Shown here one piece after another: positions 7,467 through 14,022 of a DNA stretch of 14,022 bases. Below the pieces are notes generated by a model. The model did not search any database, had not been told where the DNA came from, and worked only from the letters and a program-made list of their open reading frames with translations. This stretch comes from an uncultured Bacteroidales bacterium (GTDB taxonomy: Bacteria; Bacteroidota; Bacteroidia; Bacteroidales; UBA4417): positions 1 to 14,022 of the forward strand of contig CALCJE010000209.1 in NCBI GenBank assembly GCA_937965665.1, written 5' to 3'. The position numbers were made by a program, and so were the translations under genes. Numbering within the stretch: position 1 is the first letter of the stretch; every line of letters starts with the position of its first letter.

Positions 7467-8612
7467 TTATAATTCAGGCACATCCACCCAGGCTCTTTTT
7501 GCCCAGCTTTCCAATCCTTTTTCAGCCAGCTGAACGCCTTTGGCACCTTCACGCAAATCCCAGGGGAATGGCTCATCTTTTACCACATGTTTCAGGAATA
7601 ATTCCCACTGAACTTTAAAAGCATTGTCATAAACTTCCTGTTCCGGCACTTTGGCCCAACCATCGAAAAAATTAATGGGTTGAGCAATATCCGGATTCCA
7701 GACTGGCTTTGGCGTATTACCATAGTGCTGAATATAACATTCGCGAAGCCCGGCAACTGCTGAACCTTTTGTGCCATCCACCTGCAAAGTAAGCAAATCA
7801 TCGCGTCGCACTCTCACCGTCCACGACGAATTAAACTGTGCAATAATTCCGCCTTCCAGTTCAAAGGTAGCATAAGCAGCATCATCTGCGGTACATTTGT
7901 ATTCTTTTCCGTTCTCATCAATCCTTTTCCCGATATGTGTTGCTCCCAGGCACGAAACAGCTTTTACTTTTCCAAAAACATTGTCCAGTACATACCTCCA
8001 GTGGCAAAGCATATCAACAATAATTCCGCCATCGTCTTCTTTGCGGTAGTTCCACGAAGGCCGTTGAGCAGGAATTGAATCCCCTTCAAATACCCAGTAT
8101 CCGAACTCACCCCTGATGGAAAGAATTTTGCCAAAGAAACCTTGCTGAATAAGGCGTTTAAGTTTTACAATTCCCGGGAGCCAAAGTTTATCCTGCACTA
8201 CGCCATTTTTGAGCCCGGCTGTCGTGCATAATTCATACAATTCCATTGCCTGCTGAGTGCTGACAGCAATCGGTTTTTCGCAATAAATATGTTTGCCGGC
8301 TTTAACTGCTTTTTTAACCGCATCGGCTCTTCTGCCGGTAGTCTGGGCGTCAAAATAAATAATATTTTGGGGATCGGCCAGCGCTTCATCCAGGTTAGTG
8401 CTCATCTTTGTAATCCCTGTGAGGGCGCAAAGTTGCTTCAGTTTATTTTCGTTACGACCTACCAGGATCGGAACGGGCATGATGGCTTCACCTGAACCTA
8501 TACTCACTCCGCCTTGTTTAATAATTTCAGCAATTGAACGAAGTAAATGCTGATTTGTTCCCATGCGGCCAGTAACGCCGTTCATAATTATACCTACAGT
8601 GTGTTGTTTCAT
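7467..8612 (-). CDS. Gfo/Idh/MocA family sugar oxidoreductase
   Basis: This 381-residue cytoplasmic protein has the two-domain Gfo/Idh/MocA layout. The N-terminal Rossmann fold begins TVGIIMNGVTGRMGTNQHL (residues 5-23), a glycine pattern more like dihydrodipicolinate reductase than the usual GxGxxG. It continues to KHIYCEKPIAV with Lys113 of the family EKP motif. The second domain has DDGGIIVDMLCHW (193-205), giving the Asp200/His204 pair that normally completes the active site with Lys113. Members oxidise or reduce sugars and cyclitols with NAD(P), some by transient 3-keto formation. There is no Tat signal, unlike many Bacteroidota relatives. It is 10 bases after the 277-residue TIM-barrel gene and 12 before the SDR gene. 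Adjacent Gfo/Idh/MocA and TIM-barrel pairs recall the DgpA/DgpB-C type C-deglycosylation systems, but equivalence is unproven. Confidence 0.9.
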   Translation of the reverse strand: MKQHTVGIIMNGVTGRMGTNQHLLRSIAEIIKQGGVSIGSGEAIMPVPILVGRNENKLKQLCALTGITKMSTNLDEALADPQNIIYFDAQTTGRRADAVKKAVKAGKHIYCEKPIAVSTQQAMELYELCTTAGLKNGVVQDKLWLPGIVKLKRLIQQGFFGKILSIRGEFGYWVFEGDSIPAQRPSWNYRKEDDGGIIVDMLCHWRYVLDNVFGKVKAVSCLGATHIGKRIDENGKEYKCTADDAAYATFELEGGIIAQFNSSWTVRVRRDDLLTLQVDGTKGSAVAGLRECYIQHYGNTPKPVWNPDIAQPINFFDGWAKVPEQEVYDNAFKVQWELFLKHVVKDEPFPWDLREGAKGVQLAEKGLESWAKRAWVDVPEL

Positions 8613-8622
8613 TTTCAGTAGT

Positions 8623-9456
8623 TTAAACGTATTTTTGATATGATGTTATGACGTCTTGTAAAAATTGTGATTGATCCCGTTTCCAATATTCAGTTGAGAA
8701 TATTTCCACCTCGTTAAAACCATCGAAACCAGTAGCCTCGACCCATGATCTGATTTTATTTATTGGAATACAACCTTCACCCATTAATCCACGATCGTTT
8801 AAAAAATCAGTAGTTGGCGATTTCCAGTCACAAATGTGGAATGCGAGCAAGGCATTATTGTTGCCGCAACGCGTAATTTCTTTTTCCAGGTTCGGGTCCC
8901 ACCAAAGGTGATAAACATCGACTGCCACACCCACCCATGGTGAACTTAAAGCTTCGGTCATGTCATTTGCCTGGGCTAATGTATTGATGGCTGAACGTGT
9001 ATCGGCATACATGGGATGAAGAGGTTCGATTGCCAGTTTTATCCCGGCAGCGGATGCTTCAGGAAGTATAGCTGCGATTCCATCCTGAATTTGTTTCCGT
9101 GAATCCTCCAGGGATTGAGCCTTATCTGCGCCGCATACAAGAACAATCTGCTTTGTTCCCAGATCAAATGCTTCTTCAATGGCCCGGAGGTTATCATCCA
9201 TTGCAAGTTTGCGTTTGGTACTGTTGATGCTTGCGAAAAAACCACCTCTGCAAAGTGAAACAATTGTAAGATCGTGATCACGCAGCATCTGGCCTGTTTG
9301 TTTTATATTTCTTCCGTTTAATGCATCACGCCAAACTGTAATTCCCTTTATCCCTTTTGCAGCATAATTTTTTGCAGCCTCTTCGATACTCCAGGGCTTG
9401 GTTGTAATGGTGTGAAGGCAAAGCTTCGAAAGGTCGGTGATAGGTTGAATACTCAT
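8623..9456 (-). CDS. Cytoplasmic sugar phosphate isomerase/epimerase-like TIM-barrel protein
   Basis: This 277-residue protein is a xylose isomerase-like TIM barrel of the IolE / tagatose-epimerase type, without a signal peptide. The candidate metal ligands are all visible: Glu144 (KLAIEPLHP), Asp180 and His183 (VAVDVYHLWW), His207 (AFHICDW) and Glu251 (NEVEIFS). The nearby GRNIKQTGQMLRDHDLTIVS is typical of the early barrel strands. Its ATG overlaps the GH88 stop in an ATGA (9453-9456), so translation is probably coupled. The Gfo/Idh/MocA gene follows 10 bases later. Likely reactions are epimerisation, isomerisation or dehydration of a free sugar or keto-sugar. In contrast to the exported paralogue in this operon it keeps the canonical His. 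The exact substrate cannot be assigned. Confidence 0.88.
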   Translation of the reverse strand: MSIQPITDLSKLCLHTITTKPWSIEEAAKNYAAKGIKGITVWRDALNGRNIKQTGQMLRDHDLTIVSLCRGGFFASINSTKRKLAMDDNLRAIEEAFDLGTKQIVLVCGADKAQSLEDSRKQIQDGIAAILPEASAAGIKLAIEPLHPMYADTRSAINTLAQANDMTEALSSPWVGVAVDVYHLWWDPNLEKEITRCGNNNALLAFHICDWKSPTTDFLNDRGLMGEGCIPINKIRSWVEATGFDGFNEVEIFSTEYWKRDQSQFLQDVITSYQKYV

Positions 9457-10835
9457 TTAACACAGTTGAAAAATGTATAATAGTTTTCATTGTTGATAAT
9501 CCGCTGAAGGTAAAGGCAAACTTCACGGATATGATAATCGCCCCACATACTTGATTCGCCGTGTGGGATTTTGCTTCCGTTGGGAATATAATCCCAGCCA
9601 TTCGGATGATGATAAATGGAATGCAGCAAAAGTCCCTGGTGATTTTCGTCAGTGCTAAGGTAAGGAACATCGAGTAAAGTTTTCAAAACGGTAAGACCGG
9701 CTTGCCAGTAATGGTAACCGGCTTCGGACTCGCCTGTTTCGTTTAAATATTTTCCTAAACGCAATAATCCTTGCGCACCGATTGCGGCTGCTGAACTATC
9801 GACCGGTTCGAAACCATTGAAAGGATTTGCAGGCTTGCCGAGATAATCGTCTAATTTATAAAGATTTGGCGCACCTGCATCCCAATATGGAATTCCATCT
9901 ATTGGCGTATTTGCAATATAAAAATCGCAGGTGGCTTTTGCCGCTTTAAGCATGAGGGCTGAATGAAATTCTTTGCCGCCAAATGGTTGTAGCTCAACCT
10001 CATCGGTTCCTTTGAGCCATTCGAGTTGTTCAGCAAATCCGCACATGGCCCAGGCCAGGCCCCTGGTCCAGGTAGTAAATCCTGAATATCCTTGTTGCGA
10101 ATTAGGGCAACGAAAATTCCCATCGTTTACATTGAAAATGCTTTCGTGGGCTGTTCGGCCCCATTCGTCATAAATATCGCGCCCCTCACCGTAAAAAACC
10201 GAATACGTTGCCGTAGCTTCAATGTGCTGCAAAGCGCGTTCGAGCAGGCTGATTTTCAAATCTTCTTCACTCTGAAATACGTGACCCAACATATGACTGA
10301 TGGTCAGTGATCGGCATGAACGGATAGTATCGACAAATAACGAGTGTGCGCCGTTGAAGGAGTGTATAAATCCGCCGGTTTTTATTGGTGTCCAGCGGGA
10401 AGCCTGAACAGCACCGGAAATTTTTAAAGCCAACTCATAAAAATTCTTTTCCCATTCATTAAACGGAATTTTACCTTCGAGCATTAAACGTAATAAATTT
10501 CCATAGGTACTTACATTGTTAAAACCGTGGTCGTGTACGCCGATATGGCTGATGTGCGGCGCCATTTTTGTGAGAGTTTTATCCCGGGCGGTTTCAAGCA
10601 ATTTTTTATCTCCCGAAATATCGAATTGAAGTATGGCAGAACCATACTGGAAGCCTTGAGTCCATTCTGTCCAGCCACGGGTTGAGTATTTTCCGTCAAC
10701 CGTAAATACGGGCGACCCATGCGATTCATCATAATGTTTTTCGATAAGGTAAATTTTTTGATCCGAAAGTTCCCAGAACTGCTTTAGTTTTGCGGAAAAG
10801 TCTGAGGGTTTGAGTTGCTTGTCTATTTTAATCAT
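9453..10835 (-). CDS. Glycoside hydrolase family 88 unsaturated glucuronyl hydrolase-like protein
   Basis: This 460-residue alpha/alpha-barrel protein resembles GH88 enzymes, which remove the 4,5-unsaturated uronyl group left at the non-reducing end by polysaccharide lyases, through hydration of the double bond. GVHDHGFNN carries Asp102 and AHSLFVDTIRSC carries Asp169. These correspond to the two key aspartates (Asp88, Asp149) of Bacillus unsaturated glucuronyl hydrolase. YSGFTTWTRGLAWAMCGFAE (250-269) is the family WxRGxAW region, and KYSTRGWTEWTQGFQYG near residue 50 also fits. No signal peptide is visible, so it should act in the cytoplasm on imported products. It begins 71 bases after the DUF5107 gene, the only sizeable gap in this run, and overlaps the next gene by 4 bases. 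It supports uronic-acid polysaccharide use, matching the lyase at the window start. Confidence 0.85.
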   Translation of the reverse strand: MIKIDKQLKPSDFSAKLKQFWELSDQKIYLIEKHYDESHGSPVFTVDGKYSTRGWTEWTQGFQYGSAILQFDISGDKKLLETARDKTLTKMAPHISHIGVHDHGFNNVSTYGNLLRLMLEGKIPFNEWEKNFYELALKISGAVQASRWTPIKTGGFIHSFNGAHSLFVDTIRSCRSLTISHMLGHVFQSEEDLKISLLERALQHIEATATYSVFYGEGRDIYDEWGRTAHESIFNVNDGNFRCPNSQQGYSGFTTWTRGLAWAMCGFAEQLEWLKGTDEVELQPFGGKEFHSALMLKAAKATCDFYIANTPIDGIPYWDAGAPNLYKLDDYLGKPANPFNGFEPVDSSAAAIGAQGLLRLGKYLNETGESEAGYHYWQAGLTVLKTLLDVPYLSTDENHQGLLLHSIYHHPNGWDYIPNGSKIPHGESSMWGDYHIREVCLYLQRIINNENYYTFFNCVK

Positions 10836-10906
10836 GGTTTCTTGGTATTTTCTCCGAAAATTGACCGAATATCAATAAACGGGAGCATTGATGTTTCTGT
10901 AAATAT

Positions 10907-13900
10907 TTATAGTTTCTCCAATTCCTTCAATTGCTTAAGTATTTTAAAATAATTGTTTGTCGCAAGTTCTTTTTCGAGTTCAGCCGCAGTTGCCTGATTT
11001 TTTGTATAAGAAGCTATAATCCAACTATTTATTGATGTGGCACCTTGGGGTAATTCTTTGATTTTCTGAATTAATTCATTCGCTGATTCCGCATCTCCTT
11101 TCGACTGCAAGATCCAGAGTGCCAGCAGATTGTTGAAGGTTGGCCTGGCATCGGAATAATGTGCTTTTGTGAAGTTTAAAATCGAATCGCGAAGCGATGC
11201 AGCTTCGTTATACCTTTTTAATTTATCCAGGCAAATGGTTTCCAGGTAATTCTGTAGTCTGTTGTCGGGTTCAAATGGCGCGCCAACTCCCAGGTTCTCG
11301 GGCCAGGCTTTGGATTTCTCAATATTTACCAGCGCTTCTTTAAATTTTTTATTTTTTATCAAATCGATAGCCATAAACATATATGCCTGTTCATACACAT
11401 ATTTCCCCTGCAGCGATCCTTCAAATGGTAAAATAACCGTGTTTTGGAGTGTTTTGATGCAGGCAGTGTAACGGCTATTATTCAATTGTACCCTGGCATA
11501 TTGCAGGGCAAGGTTAAAATTGCCTTTAAACTTTGTTACAGCTTCCGTTGATAATGTTAAAGCTGTTTTAGTATCCCCTGTTTTTTCGAAGTATTCAATT
11601 AAGGCATTCCAGTTTCGCCAATCAGAGGGATCGAGTTGCCTGGCTTTCTGCAGATCAGCCAACACTTGTGGTTTGTTGTCTGATCCAGGTAGATTTGCTC
11701 TTGAAGTATAGAAAGTAGCATACTCGGGTTCAGAATTGCATTCCTGAAATAATAATGTCGCTTCACTAACCCGGTCAATCGCCCAATAGTTTAGGGCCAG
11801 GTAATATTTGAATTTCCAGCTGGAATTCTTACTCACAGCCCATTCTAAAGCTAAAATAGTTTCGTTGCGGTAAGGGAAAACCAATGCCGGGGATTGCTCA
11901 ATTACTGAATTTAATTTTGACGGATCGGAATACAGATAAGCTTTCCAAAGCGAAACCAAAGGATGTTGCGGAGCATTTTCAAGAACAGCAAGTGCATCAA
12001 CAGTTAAACCTAAATCAAAATATCCAATGGCCAATTCAATGTAAGTCTGGTACTGGAATTCGTTTTTTATCCCTGATTTGAATATGGATAAATTTTCAGA
12101 TGATGGATGTATTCGAAAGCGCTCAAAACCAGCAAAATGATCCAACGGATCCAAGGCCAAAATGGTTTCGATAGTCCTGACCGCAGATTCCGTTTCACCG
12201 GAAAGGCGGTATATGATTGCCAAAACATGCAATGCATTGAAATTAAAACGATTATAGTCGAGTGACTGGTTTGCATAATGTTCCGCCATTGCCAGATCGT
12301 GGCGTTGAAGCTCAATGCCGGCCATTTGGGCATAGGCTGCCGAACGAAATTCCATTGCCCTGGCTGCCCAGCCCAAAGTTTCGAGCGCGTTTATGAAGTC
12401 GCCCTGCGCGCGATAGGTTACCCCAGCATAGTAATTAGCTGCCGGATGATAAGCATCTAACAGCAAAGCCCGGTTTGCATAATAAAGTGCTGAATCGTAT
12501 CTGGAACTCCTGTAATTCAACTCGCAAAGGGCAACCATGGCATCAATGTACATCGGATCGCGCAGCAGGCATTCCCTGAATTTTGCTTTAGCCGGCGTAT
12601 AGTTCCTGTTTTCTTTAAGTTCGATGCCATCCTGATAATATCCGGAAGCACTCGAAGTATCGGCAGGTATTGCAGTTACAAACGGGCGGTTAATTAAATT
12701 CCGGTTTTCAGAACCATGCTTTAAATCCATGCCTTCAACAATCACTTCGTATGGCAAATTCTGATCCAACAGAACTGAAGTTTTGTATACCTCCATGGGT
12801 TTAAGTGATCTGCTTTCGGTTAGGATGGTTTTCCCGCTTGATTTTACGATCAGTTTCGCATCAGTAAATGCCAATGAATTTAGTCCAATGTCGAGCTTGC
12901 CGTTTTCATGAATTATATTCAAAATCCCTTTGGGTGATACTTCCAGCAATCCACCTATATCTTTCACCGGAAACCAGATTTCTTTCCAACGATCCGAAAC
13001 CCCGGGATTAAAAGGCATTTCTTTAATAGGGCTGCGGAACGTTGATTGCGAATATTGGTTAAAAGTACGCCCTGCCTGGAATTCCATATACTGTCCATGA
13101 GTATCGGTAAGCAGGTCTTTCCAGATTTCCCCTTCGCGTGACAAAGCCCAAAGCCATAGTTTACGACCTGGCATATCATCATACAAGGCCCAATGCCCAA
13201 AACCAAATCCGGCTTTATGGTAATATCCACCCATGAAATCGTTGTACTCGCCTACGATGTGAATGGATGTATGAGAAGCATACGCATTATCAGCATATTT
13301 TGATTTGAGGTGTCCGTCCTGCACCGGCCAGGTTTTGCGTTCGCCTCCGTGTTCCAGCGACTGGTTGCCGGGATAAAAAAATTCGAGATCGTCAGCAACT
13401 GCAGCGGCGCCGGTCATAAAACAATAGTATGATTGCGACAGGGGCGTAGAATTATACCACAGGGGAATTGTTTCAAAATATGCTTTATCTCTTTGTAACC
13501 TGATTTCAACCCGCCACTCGGTGCGTGAAGGCAAATCCATATTTCCGACAATGCAACTAACGCTTCCATCGGCATTTTCCCTGGTTATGTAATCAACCGG
13601 TGTAGCCGTAGATGGCGAATGTCCGATCAATCCAAGGTTGTATTCAATACCTCCCGAAGTCCAGGGACCCCGCATGGCTATATTCCTGAATTTAACCACA
13701 TCGTTATTATAAATAAACTCTTTGCCTGTAGATTTTTCGATTGCACCCCAGATTTTTCCACCTATTTCAGGCAGAATATACACTTCAATGTAGTCGTTCT
13801 CGAGTTTAACTACTTTCCAGTTTTGCCTTTGACTCGTCAGACTGTATCCATCGAAAGAATGATAAGGGTAAATTTTAAACTTTTTTCCGGTCAGTACAGG

Positions 13901-14022
13901 AATGGGATTAGGATCGCTGAACGGGTAAGTTTCAAATGCCCTGATTTCTTCAGTTACGGTAGCCTTTTGGGCAAAAAGAACCTGAGTTAAAAACAGAAAA
14001 GCAAAAAGGGTGCGTAGTTTTT
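10907..14022 (-). CDS. Exported DUF5107 domain protein with C-terminal TPR repeats (extreme 5' end outside window)
   Basis: The frame is open well upstream of the internal GTG at 13783, to the window edge. The extra 79 residues begin KLRTLFAFLFLTQVLFAQ, a clear Sec signal peptide, so only the start codon and perhaps one or two residues are missing; about 1037 residues are visible. Residues about 60-360 (VYILPEIGGKIWGAIEKSTG, MRGPWTSGGIEYNLG, NDFMGGYYHKAGFGFGHWAL) match the DUF5107 beta-rich domain, which resembles galactose mutarotase-like folds. From about residue 460 to the C-terminus there are many TPR-like helical pairs (YTPAKAKFRECLLRDPMYID, YDSALYYANRALLLDAYHPA). Such proteins often sit in Bacteroidota carbohydrate loci and may bind or process sugars, but no activity is assigned here. 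It is first of the visible minus-strand genes. Confidence 0.85.
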   Translation of the reverse strand, partial: KLRTLFAFLFLTQVLFAQKATVTEEIRAFETYPFSDPNPIPVLTGKKFKIYPYHSFDGYSLTSQRQNWKVVKLENDYIEVYILPEIGGKIWGAIEKSTGKEFIYNNDVVKFRNIAMRGPWTSGGIEYNLGLIGHSPSTATPVDYITRENADGSVSCIVGNMDLPSRTEWRVEIRLQRDKAYFETIPLWYNSTPLSQSYYCFMTGAAAVADDLEFFYPGNQSLEHGGERKTWPVQDGHLKSKYADNAYASHTSIHIVGEYNDFMGGYYHKAGFGFGHWALYDDMPGRKLWLWALSREGEIWKDLLTDTHGQYMEFQAGRTFNQYSQSTFRSPIKEMPFNPGVSDRWKEIWFPVKDIGGLLEVSPKGILNIIHENGKLDIGLNSLAFTDAKLIVKSSGKTILTESRSLKPMEVYKTSVLLDQNLPYEVIVEGMDLKHGSENRNLINRPFVTAIPADTSSASGYYQDGIELKENRNYTPAKAKFRECLLRDPMYIDAMVALCELNYRSSRYDSALYYANRALLLDAYHPAANYYAGVTYRAQGDFINALETLGWAARAMEFRSAAYAQMAGIELQRHDLAMAEHYANQSLDYNRFNFNALHVLAIIYRLSGETESAVRTIETILALDPLDHFAGFERFRIHPSSENLSIFKSGIKNEFQYQTYIELAIGYFDLGLTVDALAVLENAPQHPLVSLWKAYLYSDPSKLNSVIEQSPALVFPYRNETILALEWAVSKNSSWKFKYYLALNYWAIDRVSEATLLFQECNSEPEYATFYTSRANLPGSDNKPQVLADLQKARQLDPSDWRNWNALIEYFEKTGDTKTALTLSTEAVTKFKGNFNLALQYARVQLNNSRYTACIKTLQNTVILPFEGSLQGKYVYEQAYMFMAIDLIKNKKFKEALVNIEKSKAWPENLGVGAPFEPDNRLQNYLETICLDKLKRYNEAASLRDSILNFTKAHYSDARPTFNNLLALWILQSKGDAESANELIQKIKELPQGATSINSWIIASYTKNQATAAELEKELATNNYFKILKQLKELEKL

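Noticed and set aside
10836..10906. Possible internal promoter before the GH88 gene
   Set aside because: No convincing Bacteroidota-type TTTG / TAnnTTTG pair was found in this 71-base gap, so no promoter is called.
13619..13990. 123-residue open frame on the plus strand
   Set aside because: It is antisense to the signal peptide and DUF5107 start of the exported protein, which is clearly the real gene.

Overview
The window looks like a chromosomal catabolic locus of a Bacteroidota bacterium, most likely a marine or sediment Bacteroidales/Marinilabiliales-type organism. This rests on moderate-to-low GC, no consistent Shine-Dalgarno sequences, an exported DUF5107/TPR protein, Tat-exported sugar-epimerase-like TIM barrels and the overall gene combination. 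The taxonomic call is inference. No rRNA, tRNA, mobile element or CRISPR array is visible.

Two gene runs converge on a 171-base gap at 5485-5655. The plus-strand run (2-5484) holds the 3' end of a heparinase II/III-like polysaccharide lyase, an MFS carrier of oxalate/formate (OFA/MCT-like) type, and a tight three-gene oxidoreductase module. That module is a Tat-signal gluconate 2-dehydrogenase subunit 3-like protein, an FAD-dependent GMC oxidoreductase, and a membrane-anchored c-type cytochrome with nine CXXCH motifs. The minus-strand run (14022-5656) reads, in transcription order: DUF5107/TPR protein (5' end just outside the window), GH88 unsaturated uronyl hydrolase, cytoplasmic TIM-barrel epimerase/isomerase, Gfo/Idh/MocA dehydrogenase, SDR dehydrogenase, and a second TIM-barrel protein with a Tat signal. 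After the first gene, spacing is -4 to +12 bases, so GH88 to the last TIM barrel is almost certainly one operon.

A working model (inference) is that the lyase cleaves a uronate-containing polysaccharide outside the cytoplasm and the GH88 enzyme removes the unsaturated uronyl residue from imported oligosaccharides. The GMC dehydrogenase would oxidise a sugar or sugar acid in the periplasm and pass electrons through the nonahaem cytochrome to the quinone pool or another acceptor. The Tat-exported TIM barrel could act on the oxidised (for example keto-) sugar, the MFS carrier could import the acid product, and the cytoplasmic Gfo/Idh/MocA, SDR and TIM-barrel enzymes could finish conversion to central intermediates. 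The substrate cannot be determined from this sequence. No SusC/SusD pair or regulator lies within the window.

The convergent gap contains an unusual pair of opposed arms, each built from a short motif repeated about every 7 bases. It is the main non-coding structure in the window.
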